IMG/VR virus record: IMGVR_UViG_3300049203_000108
Coordinates: 1 to 37,943 of that record
DNA from: a virus
DNA length: 37,943 bases
Strand: one strand, 5' to 3'
A model generated the notes under the pieces. That model did no database searches. It worked only from the letters and a program-made list of their open reading frames with translations, and was not told the origin of the DNA. A program made the position numbers and the translations under genes. Below, in pieces: positions 13,929 to 21,832 of this stretch. Numbering within the stretch: the first letter of the stretch is position 1; each line of letters starts with the position of its first letter.

Positions 13929-14099
13929 CTGGCCTTGGGCATAATGTACGTGAAGGCGTCGTGCGGAGTGTAGCGATGGCAAGGTCAGTTCTAAACGACC
14001 ATTGTTGCACATCCTGACGTGTGTGTGAGTCCCCGAACACTCGAAATGTAACGACGCTATCGGGGCTACTTTGAAACGGAAATTAAAAGGAGATGAGTA
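13929..14099 (+). other. 171-bp structured intergenic region
   Basis: No gene is seen. CTGGCCTTG (13929-13937) can pair with CAAGGTCAG (13980-13988; one G-U), and CCCCGA (14031-14036) with TCGGGG (14060-14065). An AAAAGGAGATG ribosome site precedes 14100. No clear promoter or T-run terminator was found. It may be a leader or small structured RNA between the sugar cassette and the TerL block. Confidence 0.45.
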
Positions 14100-14543
14100 A
14101 TGAATGATTTAAAAATCCTGGTCGATAAAGAGATCGGTAACGACACAGAGCAAACGCGCATGAATATGCTCAAGTACGTAAACTACGGTCGACAATTGCA
14201 GCAACAAGAGTCTGGCCTCATGACCAAAGAGCAAGTTGATCTCATGCTTAAAATGCAGGCCGAGAATATTTTGGCAGAGATCGGCGTTGTCATGCTCAAG
14301 ACAGCCGAAGCTCAGCGCGAAGTTGAGATGGTTTATGAGGATCAGGCGTTTGAGAAAATTAAAACGCAAGGCTTCGATATTAACGGCGACAATATTTCGA
14401 TGTTGCTTGCTCAATTCGAAGAGCTACTTAAGACAACTGACGAAAAGCATACCGAGATCATCAAAACAATCCGCGAGCCAGGTCTTCAATCAATCCGTGA
14501 GAAATACTTAGGCGTACAAAGTGAAAATCAGCCAAGCGCTTGA
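14100..14543 (+). CDS. Hypothetical helical protein (147 aa)
   Basis: This soluble, almost all-helical protein (residues about 20-140) has a strong ribosome site (AAAAGGAGATGAGTA). It overlaps the next gene by 23 bases. Its position before TerL suggests a packaging-accessory role, but no family is recognised. Confidence 0.68.
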   Translation: MNDLKILVDKEIGNDTEQTRMNMLKYVNYGRQLQQQESGLMTKEQVDLMLKMQAENILAEIGVVMLKTAEAQREVEMVYEDQAFEKIKTQGFDINGDNISMLLAQFEELLKTTDEKHTEIIKTIREPGLQSIREKYLGVQSENQPSA

Positions 14544-14763
14544 GTTTTTAGAAGACTGCTTTGATGAATTTGGCGATCTCGACATCGTAAACCTTGCCTA
14601 CAATGAAGAGGGCGAGGTTGTTGTCGAGCATGGCTTTGGCTTTAATGCCATCTCGGTTGAGGATCTAAAAACGAAAAAGACGAGAAAGTTTGTAGCCTTC
14701 GTTAATGCTCTGGTCGGTGACGACGGCATTATCCCGGCCAGTGCACCCAGGGGTAAGCATTGA
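14521..14763 (+). CDS. Small conserved phage protein (80 aa), GTG start
   Basis: The pattern MKISQALEFLEDCFDEFGDLDIV is that of a common small phage family (short helix, then G-D-x-x-V strand). GTG 14521 lies inside the preceding gene, and its stop overlaps the TerL ATG (TGATG). The function is unknown. It recalls the gene at 8235. Confidence 0.62.
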   Translation: MKISQALEFLEDCFDEFGDLDIVNLAYNEEGEVVVEHGFGFNAISVEDLKTKKTRKFVAFVNALVGDDGIIPASAPRGKH

Positions 14764-16178
14764 TGTCATTAAACGCTGAGGAGATCGCAGCAAGAGAGAT
14801 TCTCTCGGCCAATGGCATTTACGGTCCATGGTATTTGCGACCATCGCAACTAGATATTTATGATTTACTGATTAGCGATAAAAACCCATTTATCGAGGCC
14901 TCGCGCCGTTTTGGTAAAACGACATCGATTATCGCTTTCGTAATGGAACAGCTACAAGCGAATCCAGGTTGGATTTGTCGATGGTGCGAACCATGGAAGT
15001 TTCAGGCGCGACAAATCGTAAAACCAATTATTGCAAAGATGCAGCGCTTTACGCCAAGAGATCGGCAATTTAAATGGACCACTGAGGATTCCGTCTACAA
15101 GCATCCAAATGGATCATTGTTTTATTTGGTCGGCGTAAACGACGATGGCGGTGAGTCGGCTCGGGGACCAGCAAGCAATATTATCGTCGCCGATGAGTAT
15201 GGCTCATGGAAGGATGCGCGATACATCATAAACGACATCTTGCGTCCGCAATTGCAGGGCCAAGAGGGCCGCTGGATGATCCGCACGTCGACGCCGCCAC
15301 CAGACTTGGATCATATCTTTTACGATGAGCGCGAGATTGCTATACGCAAAAAACGCTATATCAAAAAAATCATTTACGACAACGAGGCGCTTACCGAAGA
15401 GGAACTCTTAGAGATTATCGAGGAGTCCGGCGGCGCTGACTCTGAAACGTTTCGTCGTGAGTATCTCTGTGAGGATGTCATCGAGGCCAAGATGCAAGTC
15501 TTGCCTGAATACTCTGACACAGAAAACGTTGTGCCTGATGATTATCCTCGGCCACAGTTCTTTACGCCATACATCGCAGGCGACTCAGGCGCCGATGACA
15601 ATACGGCATTGCTATTTGGCTATTATGACTTCGAGAAAGACGAGATCGTAATTGAGCGTGAGATGATCGAAAATGGAATGACAACCAAAGAGATCATCAA
15701 AGAGGGAAAGAAAATAGAGTCTGAGCTTTGGGGAGATGTTAAGCCGCATAAGCGCGTCTACGATGCTCCAAAGCAACTCATCTACGATATATTTGTTGAA
15801 TACAAATGGGGCGTCATCATGCCCGACAAGGCCGATAAGACGGCTGCCGTGCACCTGCTAAGAAACCAAATTCAGTCGCGCAAATTTAAGATCAAAGAAA
15901 GTTGCACTGGTTTGCGTCGGCAGATGCGCGTTGGTCGTTGGAAAGACGAAAAGAAAACTGATTTCCAGCGCTCAGAAGGCCTAGGCCACCTTGACGCTAT
16001 AGCAGCAGGCATTTACTTTAATAGAGCAATTGACAGGAAGTTGAACCCTAGACCGCATAACTACGGGTACGACCGCGAAACACAAATGATTAACCCGCAC
16101 GCCATCTCGCGAGGTTCCACTGAAGACGCAATAGCGAAACTCTTCAGTGCGAAACTTAAAGCGAGAGGGCGGCGTTGA
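14763..16178 (+). CDS. terL: Terminase large subunit
   Basis: The 471-aa packaging motor has an N-terminal ATPase with Walker A at residues 47-54 (SRRFGKTT) and Walker B with Asp144-Glu145 (IIVADEYG). The C-terminal RNase H-like nuclease has Asp274 (AGDSGADD) and Asp411 (GHLDAIAAG). The length is normal for the family. ATG 14763 overlaps the previous stop; a TTG directly upstream (14760) is ignored. It docks on the portal encoded next and cuts concatemeric phage DNA. Confidence 0.93.
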   Translation: MSLNAEEIAAREILSANGIYGPWYLRPSQLDIYDLLISDKNPFIEASRRFGKTTSIIAFVMEQLQANPGWICRWCEPWKFQARQIVKPIIAKMQRFTPRDRQFKWTTEDSVYKHPNGSLFYLVGVNDDGGESARGPASNIIVADEYGSWKDARYIINDILRPQLQGQEGRWMIRTSTPPPDLDHIFYDEREIAIRKKRYIKKIIYDNEALTEEELLEIIEESGGADSETFRREYLCEDVIEAKMQVLPEYSDTENVVPDDYPRPQFFTPYIAGDSGADDNTALLFGYYDFEKDEIVIEREMIENGMTTKEIIKEGKKIESELWGDVKPHKRVYDAPKQLIYDIFVEYKWGVIMPDKADKTAAVHLLRNQIQSRKFKIKESCTGLRRQMRVGRWKDEKKTDFQRSEGLGHLDAIAAGIYFNRAIDRKLNPRPHNYGYDRETQMINPHAISRGSTEDAIAKLFSAKLKARGRR

Positions 16179-18232
16179 AGACTTACTTCGCAAACCTACC
16201 ATCAGACGAAATCGTCGATGCGCTAATTGAGAAGCAAAAACAATTTAACAACTACATTAACCGCAAGGGTTTGCGTAGGCGTTGGCAAACCTCTTACGAC
16301 ATGTATTACGGCCGCCATTTTGGCGAGGGTAGCGAAGAGGGCACATCGGGCGTTGAGCTCGTTGGCGAAGATGGTGAGCTAACAGCATTTGGCGTAAACC
16401 ATTATCGCAATCTCGTTCAACACATCTTAGCTCTTACTTGCTCACAAAACCCAACGGCCGATCCAAAAGCAAAGAACTCAGATCTTGAGTCTTTGCAACA
16501 GACACGGCTTGCATCAAACATCATCGATCATTATCGCACAGAAAAACGCATGAGCCGCCACATGGTAAGCGGAGCTGAGCGCTCGCTTGTTATGTCTAAG
16601 GGCTTTATTTACGCATTTTGGAATACCTCTCTAGGTAAACCACTCGTCCCGCAAATTGTCGTAGATAAAGATGGCCAGCCTCTTCTTGATGATAACGGCG
16701 AGCCGGTCGAGAAAATCCTACATGAGGGTGACGCTGACTTTACAGCGCTTAGCCCATTTGATGTTGCATACGATACGCACATCACGGATTGGACGAAAAA
16801 CAAATGGGTTAACCTAAAACCATTTAAGGAAAACAAATGGGATTTGGCAGCAAAATATCCCGAGCACGCCGAGCAAATAGTTGGGCTCACGGGCTCTGAT
16901 GAAATTGCAGAAGAGACGGGAAATAAAAAAGCGGTTGCTGATAAAGATGAAGACAGTGAGTCGGATTTAGTTCCGGTTTATGAGTTTTATCATCTTCGCA
17001 CACCTAGCTGTCCAAACGGACGCTATGTAAAATACTTATCTAGCGGCATCGTGCTCTACGACGGTCCTATGCAATATCCGAAATTGCCTGTCTTCCGCAT
17101 TACACCGGGGGAGCAGTTTGATTCGGCAGAAGGCTACACGCCTGCTTATGACTTAATTGTTTTGCAGCAGGTATTAAACGTCCTCTACTCAATTCCATTT
17201 ACAAATCAACAAGCGCTTGGTGTGCAAATGCTATGGCTACCTGAGGGCGTTGATCTTGCTGACTCAAGCTTTAAGGGACTTGCCATCTTAAAAGGTGGCG
17301 CCATGGGCTCTGAGCCAAAGGGCATTAACTTAACCTCGACTGCGGCTGAGGTATTTAAAAACATCGAAGTCGTCGAAGGTGCGCAAGAAAAGCTCTCTGG
17401 CATTAACTCAACCGTTCGCGGTGATCCAGAGCATAACTTAAAATCATCAGTTGCCTTGGGCCGCATGCAGGCTATTGCAATTCAATTTGCATCAGGCTTT
17501 CAGCGCTCATGGGCTGAGCTAAACGAAGACGTTTACACGTTCCTTTTTGATCTCATCAAACTATTTGCCAAGACCGAAAAGCTAATCGCCTTAGGCGGTA
17601 AGCACAATAAGGGCGCTATGGCATCGTTTAACCAAGACAAGGTAAACCAAATCGAGCGCGTCTCGGTTGATCTTGGTAATGCCCTTGCTCGTACGGCAGC
17701 GGGCCGCATGGAAATGGCAGATAAATTTTATGAGAAAGGCGACATCTCAGCTAAGCAATGGATGCAGGTCGCATCGACTGGCCAAATTGATACGATTTTT
17801 GAATCAGAAGAGTCAGAGCTTGAGCTCATTAGAAAAGAAAACGAGTCGCTCCTTGAGGGAAAACCGGTTAAGGCGCTAGTTGGTGACGCTCATATCTTAC
17901 ACGGCAGAGAGCACAAGACCGTTATCAATGATCCATTCATCCGTGATCTAGCCGCAAAGGGCGACGCTAGAGCGCTTGCGATTGTTGAGGCCGTTACCAT
18001 GCACATCCAAGAGCATGAAACTCTTCGCATGACGCAAACTCCGTTCTTTGGCGAAATCTCAGGTGAGCCGCCGCCACCAATGCCGCCTATGCCTCCGCCA
18101 ATGCCGGGCCCAGGCGGACCAATGCCACCTCCGCAAGATCCAAATGCTCCGCCGCCGCCCGCGCCAATGGGGCCTGAGGCGCAACTGCCAGAAGCTCCGC
18201 CGATTCCTCCAATGCCCGAGGGTGTTGCGTGA
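16175..18232 (+). CDS. Portal protein, P22-like (685 aa), TTG start
   Basis: The TTG start overlaps the TerL stop (TTGA), with GAGAGGG 6-7 bases upstream. The protein begins with a helical wing (LIEKQKQFNNYINRKGLRRR) and contains the core NHYRNLVQHILALTCSQNP, a pattern of P22-type portals. After about residue 630 the C-terminus is a Pro/Met/Gly-rich tail (PPPPMPPMPPPMPGPGG), probably disordered. Twelve copies would form the DNA channel. The position between TerL and scaffold supports the call. Confidence 0.88.
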   Translation: MKTYFANLPSDEIVDALIEKQKQFNNYINRKGLRRRWQTSYDMYYGRHFGEGSEEGTSGVELVGEDGELTAFGVNHYRNLVQHILALTCSQNPTADPKAKNSDLESLQQTRLASNIIDHYRTEKRMSRHMVSGAERSLVMSKGFIYAFWNTSLGKPLVPQIVVDKDGQPLLDDNGEPVEKILHEGDADFTALSPFDVAYDTHITDWTKNKWVNLKPFKENKWDLAAKYPEHAEQIVGLTGSDEIAEETGNKKAVADKDEDSESDLVPVYEFYHLRTPSCPNGRYVKYLSSGIVLYDGPMQYPKLPVFRITPGEQFDSAEGYTPAYDLIVLQQVLNVLYSIPFTNQQALGVQMLWLPEGVDLADSSFKGLAILKGGAMGSEPKGINLTSTAAEVFKNIEVVEGAQEKLSGINSTVRGDPEHNLKSSVALGRMQAIAIQFASGFQRSWAELNEDVYTFLFDLIKLFAKTEKLIALGGKHNKGAMASFNQDKVNQIERVSVDLGNALARTAAGRMEMADKFYEKGDISAKQWMQVASTGQIDTIFESEESELELIRKENESLLEGKPVKALVGDAHILHGREHKTVINDPFIRDLAAKGDARALAIVEAVTMHIQEHETLRMTQTPFFGEISGEPPPPMPPMPPPMPGPGGPMPPPQDPNAPPPPAPMGPEAQLPEAPPIPPMPEGVA

Positions 18233-18236
18233 TTCG

Positions 18237-18404
18237 ATGCGAGTTTACGGCAGTGATCTAAAGCATACGAAGGTCGTTTGTTCTGAGTGTGGGGAGACAA
18301 TCCTGCAAGGCAAGCGACCGCAAAATAAAAAAGTAACTTACTCAGTTTGCGGGAAATGCAGGCGAGACAAAGAGAATTCAATTCGGAGGAAAGTAGATGA
18401 GTGA
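18237..18404 (+). CDS. Small zinc-ribbon protein (55 aa)
   Basis: ATG 18237 begins 4 bases after the portal stop. The product carries CSEC and CGKC separated by about 23 residues, a four-Cys zinc ribbon, in a basic context. The ribosome site is weak; GTG 18222 is an alternative start. It ends 8 bases inside the scaffold gene. The function is unknown; small zinc ribbons next to portal genes are common in phages. Confidence 0.6.
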   Translation: MRVYGSDLKHTKVVCSECGETILQGKRPQNKKVTYSVCGKCRRDKENSIRRKVDE

Positions 18405-19449
18405 TTCAGTGAGCACAGGTGGCGGAGACGCTGTCAGCGTCGATACGTCGACAGACAATGCATCGGATAATTTCGATTCACAAGATCAGACAGGACAAGA
18501 GTCTGGTCATACATCGACCAATGGCGGGCAAACACAAGGCCAAGGTCGCGACGCTAGTGGCAAATTTGCAAGCCAAAAGCCTGGGGCACAAAAAACGCAA
18601 GAGCCAGCTACACAAGAGGAGCTAGAAGAGATCGCTCTGGGTGCAATTAAGGGAAAAGTCCCTAAGGCACTCGCAAAAGCGATTAAGGATTTTGAGCGTG
18701 GCGCACGCACAAAGCTCTCTGAGGCCGCACAAGAGCGAAAACTTTTGCAGCTTGCTAAAACTGATCCGGATAAATTCTTTGAAGTAACAGGAATTGACGC
18801 CGACACGTTTGCAGAACAGCGTTTAGCGAGAAAATACGAGCTCATGCAGATGAGCCCTGAGCAAAAACGGGCTATGGAGCTTGAGCAAGAGCTCGAGCAA
18901 TATAAGCAACAAGAGTTGCAGTCGAAATCGGGCGTAATTAACGACATCAAATCATTGCTCGGTGCCGATGCGCCTGAAAACCTTGAGCAATATGCAAAAG
19001 AAGACCTGCAAGCGTACCTTCAGCAACAGCAAGAGGTTGTGCAAAGAGAGCAGTCTGGACTTGAAAAAGAAGTTATCGAAGCTTGGAAGGAATCAGGTCT
19101 CCCGAAACACCGTCGCTTTGGTGCGATGATGTCTTATGAGATGCTCTCGCATCAAAAAAGAACGGGCGAGCCTTTACAAGCAAGCGAAGCTGCTGCTAGG
19201 GTTAAGTCAGCGTGGTCGAATGATGCTAAAGAGATTCTCGCGCAAATGGCCCCACAGGCCATCCACGAGCTTCTCGGTAAAGACACCATCCAAAAGCTAC
19301 GCGACTACGACATCGAGCGAGTAACCGCTAAAGCGGCCCCGCAGATGAACCAAAATAAGCGCCCTGGATCTAATCCAGCAAGCCAAGAATCCCGTAAACC
19401 GATGAATGAATACGAATGGCGCGAGCATATTCGTAAGATGAAAGTTTAA
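18397..19449 (+). CDS. Putative capsid scaffolding protein (350 aa)
   Basis: A low-complexity Ser/Gly/Gln/Asp-rich N-terminus (about 1-75) precedes long helices with coiled-coil character (MELEQELEQYKQQELQSKSG, then LQAYLQQQQEVVQREQS) and a basic C-terminus (EYEWREHIRKMKV). This is the usual composition and order of a scaffold placed directly before the coat gene. GGAGGAAAG precedes the ATG. It would guide procapsid assembly and exit. Confidence 0.78.
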   Translation: MSDSVSTGGGDAVSVDTSTDNASDNFDSQDQTGQESGHTSTNGGQTQGQGRDASGKFASQKPGAQKTQEPATQEELEEIALGAIKGKVPKALAKAIKDFERGARTKLSEAAQERKLLQLAKTDPDKFFEVTGIDADTFAEQRLARKYELMQMSPEQKRAMELEQELEQYKQQELQSKSGVINDIKSLLGADAPENLEQYAKEDLQAYLQQQQEVVQREQSGLEKEVIEAWKESGLPKHRRFGAMMSYEMLSHQKRTGEPLQASEAAARVKSAWSNDAKEILAQMAPQAIHELLGKDTIQKLRDYDIERVTAKAAPQMNQNKRPGSNPASQESRKPMNEYEWREHIRKMKV

Positions 19450-19458
19450 AACCAACTT

Positions 19459-19546
19459 TAGAGCGCGATTCCGCAAGTCTTAAGCTCTAGGGCCAAAACA
19501 AATTTTAACTTAAGTGCATTTGCCATCTCCATGCGCGCAATGGAGA
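19459..19546 (+). promoter_or_regulatory. Coat-gene leader with ribosome-site-masking hairpin
   Basis: TAGAGC (19459-19464) pairs with GCTCTA (19484-19489). Further on, TCTCCAT (19526-19532) pairs perfectly with ATGGAGA (19540-19546) around a 7-nt loop, burying the coat ribosome site GGAG. The TGCCATCTCC at 19521-19530 is shared with two other late leaders. Confidence 0.5.
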
Positions 19547-19552
19547 CCTCTC

Positions 19553-20776
19553 ATGGCTGATGTAGCTGAGAACCTAAACGCCTTACACAAAACCGTGTAC
19601 AATGATGGCGTACCTGAACTCGTTCCTAATATCGCAGTCCTTCAAAAAGACATTAAATTTGAGCCAGGCAAAAAAACTGGCGACTACTTCGAAGCAGCTG
19701 TTCGCTTGGCTCTGCCAAACGGCTTCACGCACGAAGTTTCAGACGGCACAGCTGGCGTTTACTCGTTAAACGACGCTAAAGCCGGCACACAAAAGAAAGC
19801 GAAAGTTTACGGCTACCAAACCGTCCTTCGCGATCAACTCTCTTACGATGACGCGGCAAAAGCAGCTGGCGGCAAGCAAGCATATAAAGAAGGAACATCG
19901 TTTTTCTTCGAAGGTATGCAGCAAGCAGCACGCAAGCGCGCTGAAACACAGCTCCTTTACGGTGGCTCATCAATCGGCGAGGTTTTGACTTACACTGGCG
20001 GCGATCCTTCAGTTGTAATCAAATTGGCTGAGTGGGCTCCTGGTATCTGGTCGGGCATGCTCGGCGCTGAGATCGACGTACACTCTGGCTCAACAAGCAC
20101 AGTGCGCGGATCAGTCACAATCGCAGCAATCGACATCGAAAACCGCAAGCTCACTTTGAGCGGCACAGTTACTGGCTGCGCAGCTAACGACAAAATTTAC
20201 TTCAAAGGCGCTTACGGCAAAGAGATGACTGGTGTTCACGGCATCCTTACCAACACTGGCTCTTTGTTCAACATCTCGGCTGCGACTTACGAGCTTTGGA
20301 AAGCAAACAACGTTGCCATCACTGGCGCGCTTTCTTTCAAAGCAGTTAAAAAGGCGATTGCTAAAGCTGTAGGTAAAGGCCTCATGGAAGACGTAAACCT
20401 TTACGTTAACCCGCTCGGTTGGGATGACTTGGCTGAGGACATCTCTAGCCTTCGCACGACTGATAAAGGTGACATCAAGCGCGTTGAAATCGGTCATGAG
20501 GAGATCGTCTACGTTTCTCAAAACGGTAAGACAATCATCAAGCCTCACGCGATGGTTAAAGAGGGTTACGCATACGGCTTGTGCATGCCTACATGGCACC
20601 GCATCGGCGCATGCGACTTCCAAATGGGTGTTCCGGGCGTGGACGAAGGAAACGTGTTCTTCCACTTGGCTTCTAAAGCAGGTTTCGAAGCACGCGGTTT
20701 CATGAACCAAGCGATCTACTCTGAGAGCCCAGGTAAATCGTTCTACATCTCAGGCATCGTTAACACGACAGCTTAA
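19553..20776 (+). CDS. Major capsid (coat) protein, P22-like (407 aa)
   Basis: Position after the scaffold, length and composition (few Cys, many Gly/Ala) fit a P22-type HK97-fold coat protein. The protein opens with MADVAENLNALHK, followed by VPELVPNIAVLQKDI. An inserted beta-rich domain is likely around residues 165-235 (IDVHSGSTSTVRG to KGAYGKEMTG), as the P22 coat has an insertion domain. GGAGA lies 6 bases before ATG 19553, which decides this start over an in-frame ATG at 19514. Codon choice here is noticeably more uniform (AAC, GGC, AAA), consistent with high expression. Confidence 0.85.
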   Translation: MADVAENLNALHKTVYNDGVPELVPNIAVLQKDIKFEPGKKTGDYFEAAVRLALPNGFTHEVSDGTAGVYSLNDAKAGTQKKAKVYGYQTVLRDQLSYDDAAKAAGGKQAYKEGTSFFFEGMQQAARKRAETQLLYGGSSIGEVLTYTGGDPSVVIKLAEWAPGIWSGMLGAEIDVHSGSTSTVRGSVTIAAIDIENRKLTLSGTVTGCAANDKIYFKGAYGKEMTGVHGILTNTGSLFNISAATYELWKANNVAITGALSFKAVKKAIAKAVGKGLMEDVNLYVNPLGWDDLAEDISSLRTTDKGDIKRVEIGHEEIVYVSQNGKTIIKPHAMVKEGYAYGLCMPTWHRIGACDFQMGVPGVDEGNVFFHLASKAGFEARGFMNQAIYSESPGKSFYISGIVNTTA

Positions 20777-20794
20777 TAATCCAAATTTTGCAGT

Positions 20795-20814
20795 GGGCGG
20801 AGGAAACTCCGCTC
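20795..20814 (+). terminator. Strong GAAA-loop hairpin after the coat gene
   Basis: GCGGAG-GAAA-CTCCGC (20797-20812) is a perfect 6-bp stem with a GNRA tetraloop, extendable by a G-U and a G-C pair. No T-run follows, so it may stabilise the coat mRNA or attenuate read-through rather than fully terminate. GACTC (20818-20822) and GAGTC (20843-20847) then bracket the next ribosome site. Confidence 0.5.
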
Positions 20815-20853
20815 CCTGACTCTAACCACTCTTAAGGCATAGGAGTCTTACAC

Positions 20854-21399
20854 ATGGGTTTATCCTTAATTAAAATCGAGCATCAAGACGCGCAAGTTGA
20901 TATGGAGCGCCAGCTTTTGGCTGACTCTGTAAACAACCGCTTCCAATTCGGCCAGCGCTTGATGGCTTACGTTCGCAAATGCATGGGCGGTCAAAAATCA
21001 GTAAAAATGGTTGTTGGCATTAACGCTCAAAAAGCATCCGGCACATTCACTGGCACATCAGTCATTGCAACAGATGCAATCTCAATCAACGGAGTAACAT
21101 TTACGGCTGTAGCATCTGGCGCAACTGGCAACCAATTTAATATTGGTGCTGATGACGCTGAAACAATGGCGAATTTAGCTGCGGCAATCAATGCATCGGT
21201 AACTGCACTCGTAAGCGGATATGTAACTGCATCATCTGCTCTGACTGTTTGCACGGTCACAGCTGCACTCCCTGGAATTTTAGGTAATGCGGTTACGATC
21301 GCAAGCGCTGATGCGACTATCGTGGCATCTGGTGCTCGCTTAACTGGCGGCGATCAGGGTGCGACTGAGAAAACTTACTACTTCGGCTCAGCATCTTAA
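20854..21399 (+). CDS. Putative virion protein with beta-rich repeat-like domain (181 aa)
   Basis: The N-terminus is helical (MGLSLIKIEHQDAQVDMERQ). Residues about 55-175 are Ala/Thr/Gly-rich (DAISINGVTFTAVASGATGN, then GARLTGGDQG), a module found in phage head or tail surface proteins. AGGAG lies about 7 bases from the ATG. Its position directly after the coat suggests a decoration or head-associated protein. Confidence 0.62.
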   Translation: MGLSLIKIEHQDAQVDMERQLLADSVNNRFQFGQRLMAYVRKCMGGQKSVKMVVGINAQKASGTFTGTSVIATDAISINGVTFTAVASGATGNQFNIGADDAETMANLAAAINASVTALVSGYVTASSALTVCTVTAALPGILGNAVTIASADATIVASGARLTGGDQGATEKTYYFGSAS

Positions 21400-21412
21400 T
21401 TAGGGGGCTTAA

Positions 21413-21814
21413 ATGGCTGGAACATTAACGGTCACGCGTGAGGTCCGAAAGGGCGATCACAAGGGTGCGAAGCTCATTCAAAAAATTAAAGTCGCGTGGA
21501 CATCGGACGCATCGGGTAACGCTGATACGTCTATCGAAAACCTCCACGGATTTTTAGTTAAGATGGTCACTGATCCAGATGGCTCAGCGGCACCGACAGA
21601 TAACTACGACATCACTTTAGTTGATGAGCTTGGTATTGATGCGCTTGCCGACGCTGGTCTTAACCGAGACACAGCAAACACAGAGCAGGTTTATCCAATT
21701 GCTACCGGTGCGCAAACGCCGGTGCTCTTGTGTGGCACGCATACGTTTACTGTCGCCAATGCTGGTAATGCAAAATCCGGTGTGGCGTACCTTTATATTG
21801 TTGAATCTCTTTAA
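21413..21814 (+). CDS. Putative virion protein (133 aa)
   Basis: This beta-rich protein has the segment GFLVKMVTDPDGSAAPTDNY followed by DITLVDELGID, a pattern seen in small structural proteins near phage coat genes. Its exact place in the particle is not known. AGGGGGC precedes the ATG. Confidence 0.62.
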   Translation: MAGTLTVTREVRKGDHKGAKLIQKIKVAWTSDASGNADTSIENLHGFLVKMVTDPDGSAAPTDNYDITLVDELGIDALADAGLNRDTANTEQVYPIATGAQTPVLLCGTHTFTVANAGNAKSGVAYLYIVESL

Positions 21815-21832
21815 TCGAAGAGAGGCACGAGA

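Noticed and set aside
18060-18225. Possible repeat array in portal DNA
   Set aside because: It is codon bias from the Pro/Met-rich tail (CCG/CCA/CCT), not a DNA repeat.
17890-18381. 163-codon Gly-rich minus-strand frame
   Set aside because: It is the complement of the Pro-rich portal tail.
20111-20710. 199-codon minus-strand frame inside the coat gene
   Set aside because: It is antisense to a highly expressed structural gene and its composition mirrors coat codon usage.
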